A stretch of DNA of 64,000 bases from Gemmatimonadaceae bacterium (GCA_016742275.1 JACVCD010000005.1:1-64000); one strand, 5' to 3'; shown: positions 45,257-56,176, numbered from the stretch's first letter. Notes: generated by a model from the letters alone, not told the origin. Numbers and translations: made by a program.

Positions 45257-47023
45257 TTACCCCGTGGCCGTCGAGGGAGCGAGCAGTTGGTTCACCAATC
45301 CGGAGGTTCGCCCCACTGTGCGCTGCACACCGGTCGCCAGAATGGCATGATCGCCGAACAGGGTGACACGACGCTTGGCGCGGGTGACGCCCGTGTAGAG
45401 CAGTTCCCGAGTCAGGATGGGCACATCCTGCTCAGGCATCACCAGCAGGACCTGATCGAATTCCGATCCCTGTGATTTGTGAATGGTCATGGCCCACGCC
45501 GTCTCATGCGCCGGAAGGCGTGAGGGTGCAAGAGCGCGAACCGATCCGTCGGGTTGCAGGAAGTGCACGGACATGCGCGTATCATCCTGAAACACGACGC
45601 CAACGTCACCGTTGAACAGATTCGTCGCGGGATCATTGGCCGTGATGAGCACCGGGCGATGCGCGTACCACCCTGTGTGCGCGAGCCCACGACGCGCGAG
45701 CATGCGTTCGATCAAAAGATTGACCCCCTGCACACCTCGTGGTCCCTCACGCGTAGCAGCAAGCACCCGGAAGCGCGCCAGCGCGTCAAGTGCTTCTACC
45801 GGAGTCTGTGTGCGCAACAGTGTGTCGAGCGGTTCCTCGATTGAACGCTGCAATGCCGCCGCACTCCATGACTCCATGGATACATCATCGTAGGTCGCGT
45901 CGGTCAACACATCGCGTGCTTCGTTAACCGCGCCCTGTTGCAGCGCAGAGGCCAGTGCGCCGATTCCTGGCTGACTCCCGAACCGCCACGAGTGCCGCAA
46001 CCGAACCACGGATTGTGCCAGGGGGGCAGTTGCCGGAGCGGCATGTGCGGCGCGTACGACATCGCCGAGTACAAACCCTGTATCCACACTCGCCAACTGA
46101 TCGGGGTCACCGAGAATCACGACACGTGCATCCGGGCGCAACGCCGAGAAGAGCGCGTCCATCATCAGGATATCCACCATGCTTGCTTCGTCGATCACGA
46201 TGACATCGTGCGGCAGTGCATTGCCCGGGCCGTACCGGAATGTTTCGGTCCACGGCTGGTATCCCAACAGACGGTGCAACGTGGCGCCCGTGGTCGGCAA
46301 TTGCCGACGCACTGCATCCGACAATTGCTCACGTTCAGCTGCTGCTCCAATGGATTCCACGAGACGTGCTGCCGCGCGACCAGTTGGTGCCGCAATGGCC
46401 ACCGTCAGCGACGGATCGGCATGCAGCAACAGTGCGAGGATCCGCGCCGCGACGGTGGTCTTACCGGTTCCTGGTCCACCGGTGATGAACGTCAGTGATC
46501 GATCGAGTGCGGCCTGCGTGGCAATGGCCTGCCAATCTTCCTGCGTGGCGGCTTTGGGGAACAACGCAGCAAACTGCACCTCGAGATCTGGCGCACTAAC
46601 GGGCGCGACCTGCGCGACGCGTGTGCGAATTGCCGTGGCCACTCGCGATTCTGCCGCGAAGTATCGCGCGAGATACAGACGAGAGTCGTGAAGCACGAAC
46701 AGTGATGGCGCCCTGTCATCTGCTGTGCCGGCAGAATAAGTCGATGTACACACACCGCTCTGTCGCAGAAGAGACTCCCAATTCTCGAGCCCTGGGGCCG
46801 CGAACGAAGTCTCGCCCAACACGATCGTGCGCTCAGCGTATACGGGCAGTTCCACACAACTGTGCCCCTGAGCCCTCTCCGCACTGGTCAGCAATGCTGT
46901 ACAGCGCAGCAATTCTGCTATCGAGGCACTATGGGAATGCTGAAGTACCAGTCGCTCGACATAGCGTGCGAACGCTTCGTCGAGCGGAGATACGGCGATC
47001 GCGACGGGGTTATGGGTGCTCAC
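45257..47023 (-). CDS. recD: Exodeoxyribonuclease V alpha subunit, RecD helicase
   Basis: The 588-residue SF1B helicase has Walker A GGPGTGKTT at residues 182-190, IDEASMVD (motif II) and the C-terminal TIHKSQGSEFDQVLLVMP and LLYTGVTRAKRRV motifs. RecD moves 5' to 3' within RecBCD and controls Chi recognition. GTG 47023 overlaps the recB stop (GTGA), completing a coupled recC - recB - recD operon. Confidence 0.95.
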   Translation of the reverse strand: MSTHNPVAIAVSPLDEAFARYVERLVLQHSHSASIAELLRCTALLTSAERAQGHSCVELPVYAERTIVLGETSFAAPGLENWESLLRQSGVCTSTYSAGTADDRAPSLFVLHDSRLYLARYFAAESRVATAIRTRVAQVAPVSAPDLEVQFAALFPKAATQEDWQAIATQAALDRSLTFITGGPGTGKTTVAARILALLLHADPSLTVAIAAPTGRAAARLVESIGAAAEREQLSDAVRRQLPTTGATLHRLLGYQPWTETFRYGPGNALPHDVIVIDEASMVDILMMDALFSALRPDARVVILGDPDQLASVDTGFVLGDVVRAAHAAPATAPLAQSVVRLRHSWRFGSQPGIGALASALQQGAVNEARDVLTDATYDDVSMESWSAAALQRSIEEPLDTLLRTQTPVEALDALARFRVLAATREGPRGVQGVNLLIERMLARRGLAHTGWYAHRPVLITANDPATNLFNGDVGVVFQDDTRMSVHFLQPDGSVRALAPSRLPAHETAWAMTIHKSQGSEFDQVLLVMPEQDVPILTRELLYTGVTRAKRRVTLFGDHAILATGVQRTVGRTSGLVNQLLAPSTATG

Positions 47024-50000
47024 GACACAGGTCCCGCGGTCTCGGGATCAATCGCCGCGCTCAATGCTTCGATCAGCGCACGATTTGGACGATCGACATA
47101 CCAACCCTGTGTTGGTGATGCGTTGAAATCTCCGAAACCACGCAGGAAGGCGTAAGCGGCTCCTCCGACATGCTGATCGTAGTCATATCCCGGCAATCGA
47201 TGCCGGAGGTACCGATGTACCGCTACGAGATAGAGATGATACTGCAGCGTGTAGTGATCGGCCCACATCACTTGCTGCAGTGCATCGGGAGCGTACGCCG
47301 TCGGCGACACCCCGAGCTGATTGGATTTCCAATCCACCACCCACCACCGTCCCTCGTGGGCGAAGAGCAGGTCGACGAAGCCGGTGAGATATCCGTGCAA
47401 TTGCGTGGGCCCCAAGGCACGTAACAATGGCGCATATGCCTGCGCCGCCGAGCTACCGTGCACCTCGAACGCATTGGCCAACGCGTCTCGCGTAAGCTCC
47501 ATCGATTGACGGGCCATGGGCAGCAGGAACTGCCACTCATGCTGAGCGTGTGTCTGCACCACATCGCGAAGCGCAAAAGACTGCGCCGCCGGAATGGGCG
47601 ACGCATGGGTACGCTCCATCATGTCCACCACGGCCACGATACGTTCGTCATGTGCGGTGTCTGCCATCCCTTCCTGAGTCAGATGCGCAGCGACCTGCGC
47701 CGTGAGCTCCGATCTTTTGGCAGCGAATTCCGCATGTTCAAACAGGGCGTGCAACACGACACCGGCACGGCGCCCAGCAGGGAACGAGCGAAAGTCGTTT
47801 CGCGGCAGATCGCGGGCCCGTGGTTCCACGCTTTCAGGATCTGCCGGGGTATCCCCATCCACATCGCGCACAATCGCCGGGATCGGCTGCACACCGCTGG
47901 CCTTCGTTCGCGTCAACGAGGTAAAACTCGCGATGCGATAGGTATCGAACCGATCAGCAGGCGCCGGAGTGATTGGCAGGGATCGCGCACGCGGTTCGAA
48001 GTCGGCGCTCGCATCTCCTTCGACTTCGGTGCGCCTGGACAGATGCAGTGTGTCGACCACTTCCAACGCCATCTGCTCCGGATGCGACGCTACAACACTC
48101 TTGAGCAGTGACTCCCAACCAGCGGGCGTCGCCTCGAGCGTGGCCGCGACGTCGGCTGGCTCGCTGCTTCCCTGCACCGGGCCACACAGCAGATAAGACA
48201 ACGCACTGTGCGCCGACACCGGCTTGCGCTGCTGACTGATAGGTCCCCATCCGAGAACGGTACGAAAACGCGCACGAGTGAGCGCCACGTACAACAGGCG
48301 GCATTCCTCGGCCAGTCGTTCGCGATCTGCCGCGCGCTGCCGTTCGGTGAACTGCGATGAACCATGATCGAGCACAACACCATCCTGCTCGCGCACCAAC
48401 ACTGGCTCGTCATCCCCAACCGGATACGCCCCCCACAGTGTGGGGCAGTAGACCACGTCGTACTCGAGGCCTTTACTCCGGTGCACGGTCACGATCTGCA
48501 CAGCCGAGGCATCGCTCTCGAGGCGCAATTCGGTCACACCCGGTTCACGCTGCCTGGCAGCAGCCGTATCGCTGCCACCGGTGGCGTCTTCGATGTGCGT
48601 AGCCAACCAATGTAGCGTGCCTTCGATGTTCAGCTGATGGCTGATGGATGCAGCATGAAGCAACTCCACCAGATGTCGCACGTTCGTGAGCTGTCTTTCG
48701 CCGTCTGGCAGCGCCAGGAGACGTTCGGTGACGGTACGCGAAGCAAACCAGGCCTGCAGCATGGGCAACAGTCCGCGCACGTTCCAGAGGGTTCGCCATT
48801 CCTCCACCTCGTCGGCAACCTGCGTCCACGCAGTCTCCGACTCCGGAGCAGCGAGTTGCACCAGCTCCTCATGTGAAACGCCCCAAAGCTGTGTAGCCAT
48901 GGCCGCCCGCAGCCGACGAACATGACGCGGCGTGGCGATTCCTTCGAGCACGAGTTGCAGCTCGCGCGCTTCCGCGCTCGCCATCACGTCGCCGAGTCCG
49001 GCAACGACCGCCGGAACACCGGCGTTTCGGAGCTCGGCTGCAACGTCGACTCCTTCACGCGTGGTGCGTACGAGTACCGCCAGCCGACCGGCTGGCCACC
49101 CCTCGCTGAGATTGTGCACGATGTGGCGCACGCAGGCGGCATATAGCAGACGCCGCGCCTCCGTAGCACTTACAAACTCCGGCTCGCCCTTCTTGTTCGT
49201 GTTGTGAGGAATGAAGAGCCAATGCAATGCGTGTGAACCACCCGGCAACGCCCACTCTTCAGCGGGACTCTTTGCCGCCGTGGTTGGATGAAACGCGATC
49301 GCGGAGTCGATGAAGGGAGTCGGGTGTCGCTGGAACAACGCATTCACAGCACTCACCATTCCCGATGTGCTGCGGAAGTTCCGATCGAGCGTGAATCGGC
49401 GGTCGGCAGTGGCAGCCGCGTCCAGATAGGCATGGACGTCTGCGCCGCGAAATGCATAGATGGCCTGCTTGGGATCGCCAATCAGGAACAGCGGGCAGTC
49501 GGTCAACGCCGTACTGAAGATCTCGAACTGATGCTGGTCGGTATCCTGAAACTCGTCGATCAGCGCCGCATGGAACTGCCGACGAATTTCCTTCGCCAGC
49601 TGTCCACCGGGCCCCTGCATGCGCAGCGCATAGCTGAGACGACCAAGCAGATCATCAAACCCGAGCGCCTGACGACGCTCCTTTTCCGCAGCGACGGCAC
49701 GAGCGATGGAGTACACCGCATCAACACGCAGCGCCTGCTCAAAATGCACTAACGCAGTCTCGAGCTCACTCACTGCCACGGCAATCGGCCAGTCCGCCAG
49801 TGCCTGCGCCGCATCCTTCCCCTTCTTCGTGCTTCGGCTGACAGCGCCGACCAACGCATCCACACCTAGCGGTGCGAGGAGAGCCGGCAGTGTCTCGACA
49901 TCCGTTCGAATCGCGGATTCGATTTCACTCCACAGTGTCGCCCGACGTGTCGCACTACCAAGCAGGGCATCCTTCTTGAACGGCACATCCGCAAGCAGGT

Positions 50001-50748
50001 GCTCGGCCTCTTCGCTATCCCAGATTCGCGCCACCTGCGCGGACGCCTGCAACACCGCCGCACGTTCGGCTTCCAGCGATCGATCAGGATCAAGACGCAC
50101 CCCGGGCACACGCTGCGACAGCCGATAGTCATTCAGGAATACATCAGGCGCCCAGTTCTGTCTGGTGACATAGGCAGCAACCAGCGAATCCATGTACACC
50201 CGACGACGCCACCAGTCGTGCGCGGCACGCTGCACAATATCCTGCTCATCCTCGAGCAATGCCGCGCCAAAGGGTGTCCCGCTCTCCAGCGCATACTCGT
50301 CGAGCACGCGCTTGCAGAAACCATGAATCGTGAACACAGCCAAACGATCGAGCGATTGCACTGCATCCTGCAGTCGGCCGGCAGCATCGCTTAACCGGCC
50401 TTCTGCCATCTCCAGCAGCTGCTGCGCCCGCTCGTCCGTTGTATTCGGCTCCAATCCGGAGTACACGCGATGCGCCTGTCGTAAAACATCGCGGATTCGG
50501 GTCACCAGTTCACTGGTGGCAGCCTTGGTGAAGGTGACCACGAGAATGTTCTCGAGCCCTCCAACCATCCAGGCACCGTCTGGCGTGCGCGCAAGGAGCA
50601 GACGCACGACACTCATGGCAATGTTGTATGTCTTGCCTGTGCCGGCACTGGCTTCGATCAGTGATATGCCTGACGCAAACGGCGACTGATCAACACGAAA
50701 CCGCTCCAACTCTTCGGTGCGTGCCCTGTCTCGTGACGGAGAGTTCAT
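47020..50748 (-). CDS. recB: Exodeoxyribonuclease V beta subunit, RecB helicase-nuclease
   Basis: The 1,242-residue protein has Walker A ASAGTGKT at residues 33-40, LIDEFQDTD (motif II), VTVHRSKGLEYDVVYCP and LLYVALTRAR helicase motifs. The C-terminal nuclease carries YLTGFVDLLF and the metal-binding D1139/K1141 of VVDWKSNQLG. RecB is the 3'-5' motor and the only nuclease of RecBCD, which resects double-strand breaks and degrades phage DNA. ATG 50748 overlaps the recC stop (ATGA), which decides the start. Confidence 0.95.
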   Translation of the reverse strand: MNSPSRDRARTEELERFRVDQSPFASGISLIEASAGTGKTYNIAMSVVRLLLARTPDGAWMVGGLENILVVTFTKAATSELVTRIRDVLRQAHRVYSGLEPNTTDERAQQLLEMAEGRLSDAAGRLQDAVQSLDRLAVFTIHGFCKRVLDEYALESGTPFGAALLEDEQDIVQRAAHDWWRRRVYMDSLVAAYVTRQNWAPDVFLNDYRLSQRVPGVRLDPDRSLEAERAAVLQASAQVARIWDSEEAEHLLADVPFKKDALLGSATRRATLWSEIESAIRTDVETLPALLAPLGVDALVGAVSRSTKKGKDAAQALADWPIAVAVSELETALVHFEQALRVDAVYSIARAVAAEKERRQALGFDDLLGRLSYALRMQGPGGQLAKEIRRQFHAALIDEFQDTDQHQFEIFSTALTDCPLFLIGDPKQAIYAFRGADVHAYLDAAATADRRFTLDRNFRSTSGMVSAVNALFQRHPTPFIDSAIAFHPTTAAKSPAEEWALPGGSHALHWLFIPHNTNKKGEPEFVSATEARRLLYAACVRHIVHNLSEGWPAGRLAVLVRTTREGVDVAAELRNAGVPAVVAGLGDVMASAEARELQLVLEGIATPRHVRRLRAAMATQLWGVSHEELVQLAAPESETAWTQVADEVEEWRTLWNVRGLLPMLQAWFASRTVTERLLALPDGERQLTNVRHLVELLHAASISHQLNIEGTLHWLATHIEDATGGSDTAAARQREPGVTELRLESDASAVQIVTVHRSKGLEYDVVYCPTLWGAYPVGDDEPVLVREQDGVVLDHGSSQFTERQRAADRERLAEECRLLYVALTRARFRTVLGWGPISQQRKPVSAHSALSYLLCGPVQGSSEPADVAATLEATPAGWESLLKSVVASHPEQMALEVVDTLHLSRRTEVEGDASADFEPRARSLPITPAPADRFDTYRIASFTSLTRTKASGVQPIPAIVRDVDGDTPADPESVEPRARDLPRNDFRSFPAGRRAGVVLHALFEHAEFAAKRSELTAQVAAHLTQEGMADTAHDERIVAVVDMMERTHASPIPAAQSFALRDVVQTHAQHEWQFLLPMARQSMELTRDALANAFEVHGSSAAQAYAPLLRALGPTQLHGYLTGFVDLLFAHEGRWWVVDWKSNQLGVSPTAYAPDALQQVMWADHYTLQYHLYLVAVHRYLRHRLPGYDYDQHVGGAAYAFLRGFGDFNASPTQGWYVDRPNRALIEALSAAIDPETAGPVS

Positions 50749-53700
50749 AGCGCGCTCTCCGTGTAGCCATGCCAAAAGGCTTCGCTCCACAGTGCAAACG
50801 GCTCCCAGCACACCTCGAACGGTTGCCATCCGCGCCACAGCAGCGACACCCACGGATCGTGTGCTTCACCGGCAGGGCCAAAGTCTCCCGGATCAAGAAA
50901 GGCACGCTGCAGCGCCAGACGATCCACGTCCCCACGCTGCGCCGCCTCACGGTACCGCCACGCGCTGTCAGCAAAAAATGGCACGGGCATGGCATTGATG
51001 GCACGATACCCCTGCACGAGCACATCGAGCTGCGTGGCCGCATCCGGTAATGGATCGAGTCGCACGGATTTGTCGGTCGCGTGCAACCAGGTAGTCCCGT
51101 CTCCCATCTGTGCCGCACGCACAACGTGAAGGATCCATGCCTGCAAACGATCGCTGGCCTTGAGACGCGCAGCGCGCACACGCCATTGCCCACCGTCGAG
51201 CTGCCCGGTCAGCGTACCATGCACCTCCCAATCGGGACCAAACAGCTGTACGGAGATTGGATCCTGTGTCGCGACATCGCGTACACGACGCAGCAGGGGA
51301 CCGAGTTCATCCTGCAAGCGGTCATACCAGGCCAATCCCAGATGGGCGGGCGGGAGTTCACCTCCTGCCGCGACATACTGACGAAACGCGGCATCCAGCG
51401 GCGCCGAGGCCAGCGCACAGTCCAACATGGTCTGTTGCAGACGTGTTTTGCGGAGCGCACCGACCGTCATTGGCTCCACATCCTCCACCGCATCAGCTCC
51501 GCTGCTCACATCCAGCGCTAGCACCCGCCGAGCGTACCAGCGCGCCGGATTCCGCCATGCTTCCAGCAGATCGGCAATGGATATACGCTCACGCTCGCTG
51601 CCATTGTTTGACGCCGCGCGATTCCGCACAGGCGTTGGCACATCTGGCAATATCCGAAGGAATGGCGCCGCATCGCTGCGATCTTGCGCGGCACGAACCG
51701 CTGCGGCCATCCGACCATCAAAACTGAACAGTCGGGTATCTGGTGCGCTCTTCTTGTCTTCGGAGTTTGCCTTTTCGACTGGCGCACCGAAGTACGCCGA
51801 ACTGAATGGCTGCAAACGATGCCGCCATACCACGGTCTGTCGGGGTGAGATCTTGCCAGCGGAATCGCACCGCGCGTCGATGTGCTCCAACAACTCGGCG
51901 ATTACAATCGACGGCGCCAGCTCGCGGTTGTCCACCTGCGAACGCGCCACATAGCTCAACACCAGACGCGAACCAGCACACAGCATGGTGTCGAGCATCA
52001 GCTGTCGATCGTCGGCACGCGCATCGCGGTCACCGCGTGTCGGCGTAAGCCCAATCAGATCGAAGGCCGCACGGCGCTGTCGCCGCGGGAAGGCATCGTC
52101 ACTGAGACCCAGCATCGCAATCACCCGATGCGGAATCGCGCGCATGGGCTTCATGGCGCACAGTGTCATGCCGCCCGTCAGAAACCCACTGGACTGCTCG
52201 TGTTCATCCACAACACCGAGTAACCAGTCACGCATGACTTCGAACGATACGGCGGTTTGGCCCGCGTGGGTTGCCACCTGATGCAGTTCACCAATCGTAC
52301 CAAGAAGCGATTCAATCGCCGCCTCTTCTTCCGGCGATTCTCCCTCGAGCAACCAGGAACACAACGTCCGCAAATGCAGGCGCCATTCAGCAAGTGTACG
52401 TGCCTGTCGTGCATCGACGCGCCACGAAAACACGCGATCTACCCACTGAACGAATGCGCCGAGTAAGGCCGTATCACCGGTTGTGTCGCCGGCCAACGGC
52501 CGCACACCATGCACGAGTGTTTCTACCGAGCCAGTCGCGTATCCCGCAAGCAGGCGATCAAGACCCTGACGCCAGCTGTGATCATCCACCGCTGGCAGAT
52601 CGTACTCTGCGGCGCGGGCGGTTCCGGATTCACCCCAGCGAATGCCCGACTGTTGAACCCACGCCACCAGTCGGTCGAGCTGCGCGCCGGGAATGCCGGC
52701 GGCTCGCCGGACCGGTGGGATCAGCAACAAGTTCAGCATCTCGCTGGCCGTGCAGCGCGATGTCACCAGCTCGAGACATTGACGCAGTGCGCGTGCTGGC
52801 GCGGCCTCACGCACGAGCGTGCGATCGGCCACCCGGAATGGCAATCGCGGCAAACCATCGTGCTCATTGCCAAACACCGACTCTGCCAGTGGCGCATACA
52901 GTTCGACATCGGGCACCATCACCAGTACATCGTGCGGACGCAGCGTGGGATCAGCTGCGAAAGCATCAAGCAAGGTATCGCGTAGCACTTCGAGTTCACG
53001 GAGCGGCGCGTGACACTCGTGCACAGTGACAGAACGATCGTCAGGAGGCAGTACCCACGGATCGCCTGCGGTTTCCGGATGGCAAGCGTCGGCCTGTAGT
53101 CGCTGCAGGAGCGTAGACGGGAACTGATACGGTCGCGCCAGATGCTGCACTGAGGATCCAGGAACATGCGCCGATAGCGCCACCAGATCCTGCAGCAATT
53201 CCTTCGCGGCCGTTCCGAGACGTACTGCCAGCGCGCTTCCTGTCGCAGGTACATACGCCTGTGTTTGCCAGCCTGCATCACCCGGAGACAGCACGTACAC
53301 ATGCACCGGCACAAATCGCGCAACCGCCGCGAGCAGTCGAACGAAAAGCGGCGGCAACGTGGACACACCAAACACCGCGAGACGTGATGGTAGTCCCTCG
53401 GGCGGCGTAGCGACCTGCTCGAGTCGCTCCACGGTCGTCGTGAGCCAACGCGCGAAGTGCATGGGCCGCACTCTGCCGTGTGAAGCTCGAGTCAATCGCT
53501 GCCACAACACGGCCTGCCACTGTTCCGCCTCAGTGGCAGTCTGCAATGCCCCCGTTTCCCAGCCGAGCAGCATGTCCGGGCGATACAGCCGGTACTCGTC
53601 GAAGCGGGCCGTGATACTGCGCGCCAGGCCAAAGCGTGCGCGATCATCCGATGTTTCGAGATATCGCCGCAGCGGCGCGCATGCCGGATCCATACGCACA

Positions 53701-54029
53701 CTGTTGTCGTTCAGCAGCTCGAAAACCCGCCACGTCAGCGCCGCTTCGCTGAACCCCTCATCGAGCGCGCCAATACCCGCCATCTGCGAATCATTGCGCA
53801 GACGTTCCGCGAGTGCGCGGCAGTAGGCCGCCGGAAATGGCAACGCGATGGATGCCGCGCAGCCGCGGCGGCGAGCGAGTTGCTGCCGCACCCACCGCTC
53901 CATACCCAAGCTCTGCACGATGATCACATCGTCTTCGAAGGGCGATACCGGCGTGACCGCCAGATCCTCGTCGAGACGAGCCAGCAGCGCCGCCGGCGCG
54001 TCGCCGGTGACCAGATGCAGTCCAGCCAT
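50745..54029 (-). CDS. recC: Exodeoxyribonuclease V gamma subunit, RecC
   Basis: The 1,094-residue protein aligns with RecC: the opening HLVTGDAPAALLARL, the VIIVQSLGMERWVRQQLA block, LPFPAAYCR, then HECHAPLRELEVLRDTLL and DVLVMVPDVELYAPL. RecC holds the complex together and scans for Chi with an inactive nuclease-like domain. It is the first rec gene, starting five bases after the M20 hydrolase stop. Confidence 0.93.
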   Translation of the reverse strand: MAGLHLVTGDAPAALLARLDEDLAVTPVSPFEDDVIIVQSLGMERWVRQQLARRRGCAASIALPFPAAYCRALAERLRNDSQMAGIGALDEGFSEAALTWRVFELLNDNSVRMDPACAPLRRYLETSDDRARFGLARSITARFDEYRLYRPDMLLGWETGALQTATEAEQWQAVLWQRLTRASHGRVRPMHFARWLTTTVERLEQVATPPEGLPSRLAVFGVSTLPPLFVRLLAAVARFVPVHVYVLSPGDAGWQTQAYVPATGSALAVRLGTAAKELLQDLVALSAHVPGSSVQHLARPYQFPSTLLQRLQADACHPETAGDPWVLPPDDRSVTVHECHAPLRELEVLRDTLLDAFAADPTLRPHDVLVMVPDVELYAPLAESVFGNEHDGLPRLPFRVADRTLVREAAPARALRQCLELVTSRCTASEMLNLLLIPPVRRAAGIPGAQLDRLVAWVQQSGIRWGESGTARAAEYDLPAVDDHSWRQGLDRLLAGYATGSVETLVHGVRPLAGDTTGDTALLGAFVQWVDRVFSWRVDARQARTLAEWRLHLRTLCSWLLEGESPEEEAAIESLLGTIGELHQVATHAGQTAVSFEVMRDWLLGVVDEHEQSSGFLTGGMTLCAMKPMRAIPHRVIAMLGLSDDAFPRRQRRAAFDLIGLTPTRGDRDARADDRQLMLDTMLCAGSRLVLSYVARSQVDNRELAPSIVIAELLEHIDARCDSAGKISPRQTVVWRHRLQPFSSAYFGAPVEKANSEDKKSAPDTRLFSFDGRMAAAVRAAQDRSDAAPFLRILPDVPTPVRNRAASNNGSERERISIADLLEAWRNPARWYARRVLALDVSSGADAVEDVEPMTVGALRKTRLQQTMLDCALASAPLDAAFRQYVAAGGELPPAHLGLAWYDRLQDELGPLLRRVRDVATQDPISVQLFGPDWEVHGTLTGQLDGGQWRVRAARLKASDRLQAWILHVVRAAQMGDGTTWLHATDKSVRLDPLPDAATQLDVLVQGYRAINAMPVPFFADSAWRYREAAQRGDVDRLALQRAFLDPGDFGPAGEAHDPWVSLLWRGWQPFEVCWEPFALWSEAFWHGYTESAL

Positions 54030-54034
54030 GCGGG

Positions 54035-55375
54035 TCAGCGCAGTGACTTGTCGGCGGCAATCACCGCATGCAGCAGCACATTCGCACCATTGGTGATGTC
54101 AGCGGCGTGGGAGAATTCCCGCGGCGAGTGACTGATACCACCGACACTGGGCACGAAGATCATGCCCATGGGCCCGAGATGCGACATCTCCTGCGCGTCG
54201 TGACCGGCGCCACTGGGCATACGCTGATGCGTGAACTTGAGTGTATCGGCAGACTGCTGCACCCAATCCATCACACGTGGATCGGCCAGCGCCGGCTTGC
54301 TGTCGGTGAGACGGGCAAACTTGAATTGCGTACCAGTGGCTTCCCCGATTTCACGGCCGAGTTGCTCGAACTGCTGCGTGAAACGTTCGATCGTGGCCTG
54401 CTCGATGTCACGCAAATCCACCGTGAGCACCACCTGCCCCGGAATCACATTGGTCGTGTTGGGCGTGACATTGACACGACCCACCGTGGCGACCTGACGC
54501 CCGGGTACACGACGAATGGCGTCATTCACCGCCACCGTGAATCGCGCTGCGGCGAGCATGGCATCCTGTCGCTGATCCATGGGCGTGGCGCCGGCATGAT
54601 TGGAAAAGCCGGTGATGGTGATCTCGAACCACCGCAGCCCCACGATGCCCTGCACCACACCGATCTTCTTGCTGGCCTTCTCGAGCAATCCACCCTGTTC
54701 GATGTGCAGTTCGAGATAACATGCGACATCACCTTCCTTGCGCCGCACCGAGGCAAGTTTTGCGACATCGCCACCAATGAGTCCGATGCCCTCACGAATG
54801 GTCTTGCCACTGCGTGCGACCTTGTCGAGATCGGCCTCACTGTAGAGGCCCGCCCACAACCGACTGCCGTACGTTCCGCCCTCTTCGTTCTGCCACACCA
54901 CGACATCGAGAGGGTGCGCGAGTTGCATGCGGCGCTCGGCCAATGTGCGGGCCACCTCGATCGCACCAAACGAGCCGACGGGACCATCGAAGTTGCCGCC
55001 GTCCGTTACCGAATCCACGTGCGAACCAATCACAATGGGCTTGAGCGCAGGATTTGATCCTGGCACGCGTGCTACGATGTTGCCCGCCGCATCGATCACG
55101 GGGGAAAGACCGCTTTGCTTGAACAGGTCGAGCGTAAATGCGCGTCCGGCAAGATCCCCCTCTGAGTACGCCACGCGGTTGATGCCCGTGGGCGTACGAC
55201 CAATACGATCAAACGCCGCGAGCCAGCCATTCAACCGATCACCGTTCACGGTGATGGTTTGCGACGAAAGCCCAGAAGTCTTCGCGGCGCCACGCGCGCC
55301 GGCATTTGCCAGCGACGGAATCAGAGGCAGCGCGGCGAGGGCAGCGCTACGCTGCAGAAAATTTCGACGGTCCAT
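54035..55375 (-). CDS. M20-family zinc amidohydrolase (allantoate/N-carbamoyl amino acid hydrolase type)
   Basis: The 446-residue protein has a Tat-like signal (DRRNFLQRSAALAALPLIPS). The di-zinc site shows GSHVDSVTDGGNFDGPVG, the catalytic NEEGGTYGSRLWAG and ELHIEQGGLLE, with late GAGHDAQEM. These motifs match the hydantoinase/carbamoylase group, which hydrolyses N-carbamoyl amino acids, ureidoglycolate or allantoate. It would work in the periplasm, unlike most relatives. It lies directly 5' of recC on the same strand, so rec expression may depend partly on its promoter. Confidence 0.87.
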   Translation of the reverse strand: MDRRNFLQRSAALAALPLIPSLANAGARGAAKTSGLSSQTITVNGDRLNGWLAAFDRIGRTPTGINRVAYSEGDLAGRAFTLDLFKQSGLSPVIDAAGNIVARVPGSNPALKPIVIGSHVDSVTDGGNFDGPVGSFGAIEVARTLAERRMQLAHPLDVVVWQNEEGGTYGSRLWAGLYSEADLDKVARSGKTIREGIGLIGGDVAKLASVRRKEGDVACYLELHIEQGGLLEKASKKIGVVQGIVGLRWFEITITGFSNHAGATPMDQRQDAMLAAARFTVAVNDAIRRVPGRQVATVGRVNVTPNTTNVIPGQVVLTVDLRDIEQATIERFTQQFEQLGREIGEATGTQFKFARLTDSKPALADPRVMDWVQQSADTLKFTHQRMPSGAGHDAQEMSHLGPMGMIFVPSVGGISHSPREFSHAADITNGANVLLHAVIAADKSLR

Positions 55376-55432
55376 GTCTCGAAGTTACATCCGGGCATGT
55401 CGCCGCGCGTTGGGCTTTGGGGCAGACGGCGG

Positions 55433-56176
55433 TCAGACCGTGGTCAACACCTCGACCCCACCGGCGCGCACAACAACCGTGTGCTCCATGTGCACCGCCA
55501 ACGCCCCATTGTGCGTGCGATACGTCCAGCCATCGTCATCTTCGACGATGCGTGCCACGCGGCCAGCGAGCATGGGTTCCACCGCCAGCACCAGCCCCTC
55601 GTGCAAAACCATACTGGCGTCCGGATCATCCCAGTTCGGCACTGACGGCTCTTCATGCAGCTTGCGGCCGATCCCGTGCCCGCACAGCTCCTTGAACACC
55701 CAGCCGCCGTTGGCACGCACACTGCGGTCAATGGCCGCGCCAACATCACGCACGCGACGCCCGGGCAGTGCCGCAGCCAAACCGGCCTCCAGCGCCTCAC
55801 GCGCCGTACGCAACAGCTGCGTGCCCCCCTTTGGCGGCGCGCCCACGGCGACGGTTCGCGCACTGTCCGCCATGAAGCCATCCAGCTCGAGTGTCACATC
55901 GAGCGTGACCAGATCACCATCGGCGAGCACCCGTGCACCGGGGATCCCATGCACGATCTCGTCATTGACACTGATGCAGGTGAAACCCGGGAAATCGTAC
56001 GTGAGACGCGGAGCGGAACGTGCGCCGGCCGCCACAGCGTGCTCCTCGGCGATTGCGTCCAATTCCGCCGTGGTCACTCCCGGGCGCACCGCGTCGCTCA
56101 TCAGATTGAGGGTGCGCGCCACCAATGCCCCGACACGGCGCATTCCCGTGAGTTCCTCTTCCGTTCGAATGGTCAT
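55433..56176 (-). CDS. map: Methionine aminopeptidase, type I
   Basis: The 247-residue protein has all the metal ligands: D93, D104, H167 (GHGIG), E200 (EPML) and E231 (MEHTVVV), with H76 (IVHGIPG) in the substrate pocket. It removes the initiator Met from nascent proteins. It stands alone, 57 bp upstream (in gene order) of the M20 gene; a second map near the ribosomal protein operon is common in related genomes but cannot be checked here. Confidence 0.95.
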   Translation of the reverse strand: MTIRTEEELTGMRRVGALVARTLNLMSDAVRPGVTTAELDAIAEEHAVAAGARSAPRLTYDFPGFTCISVNDEIVHGIPGARVLADGDLVTLDVTLELDGFMADSARTVAVGAPPKGGTQLLRTAREALEAGLAAALPGRRVRDVGAAIDRSVRANGGWVFKELCGHGIGRKLHEEPSVPNWDDPDASMVLHEGLVLAVEPMLAGRVARIVEDDDGWTYRTHNGALAVHMEHTVVVRAGGVEVLTTV

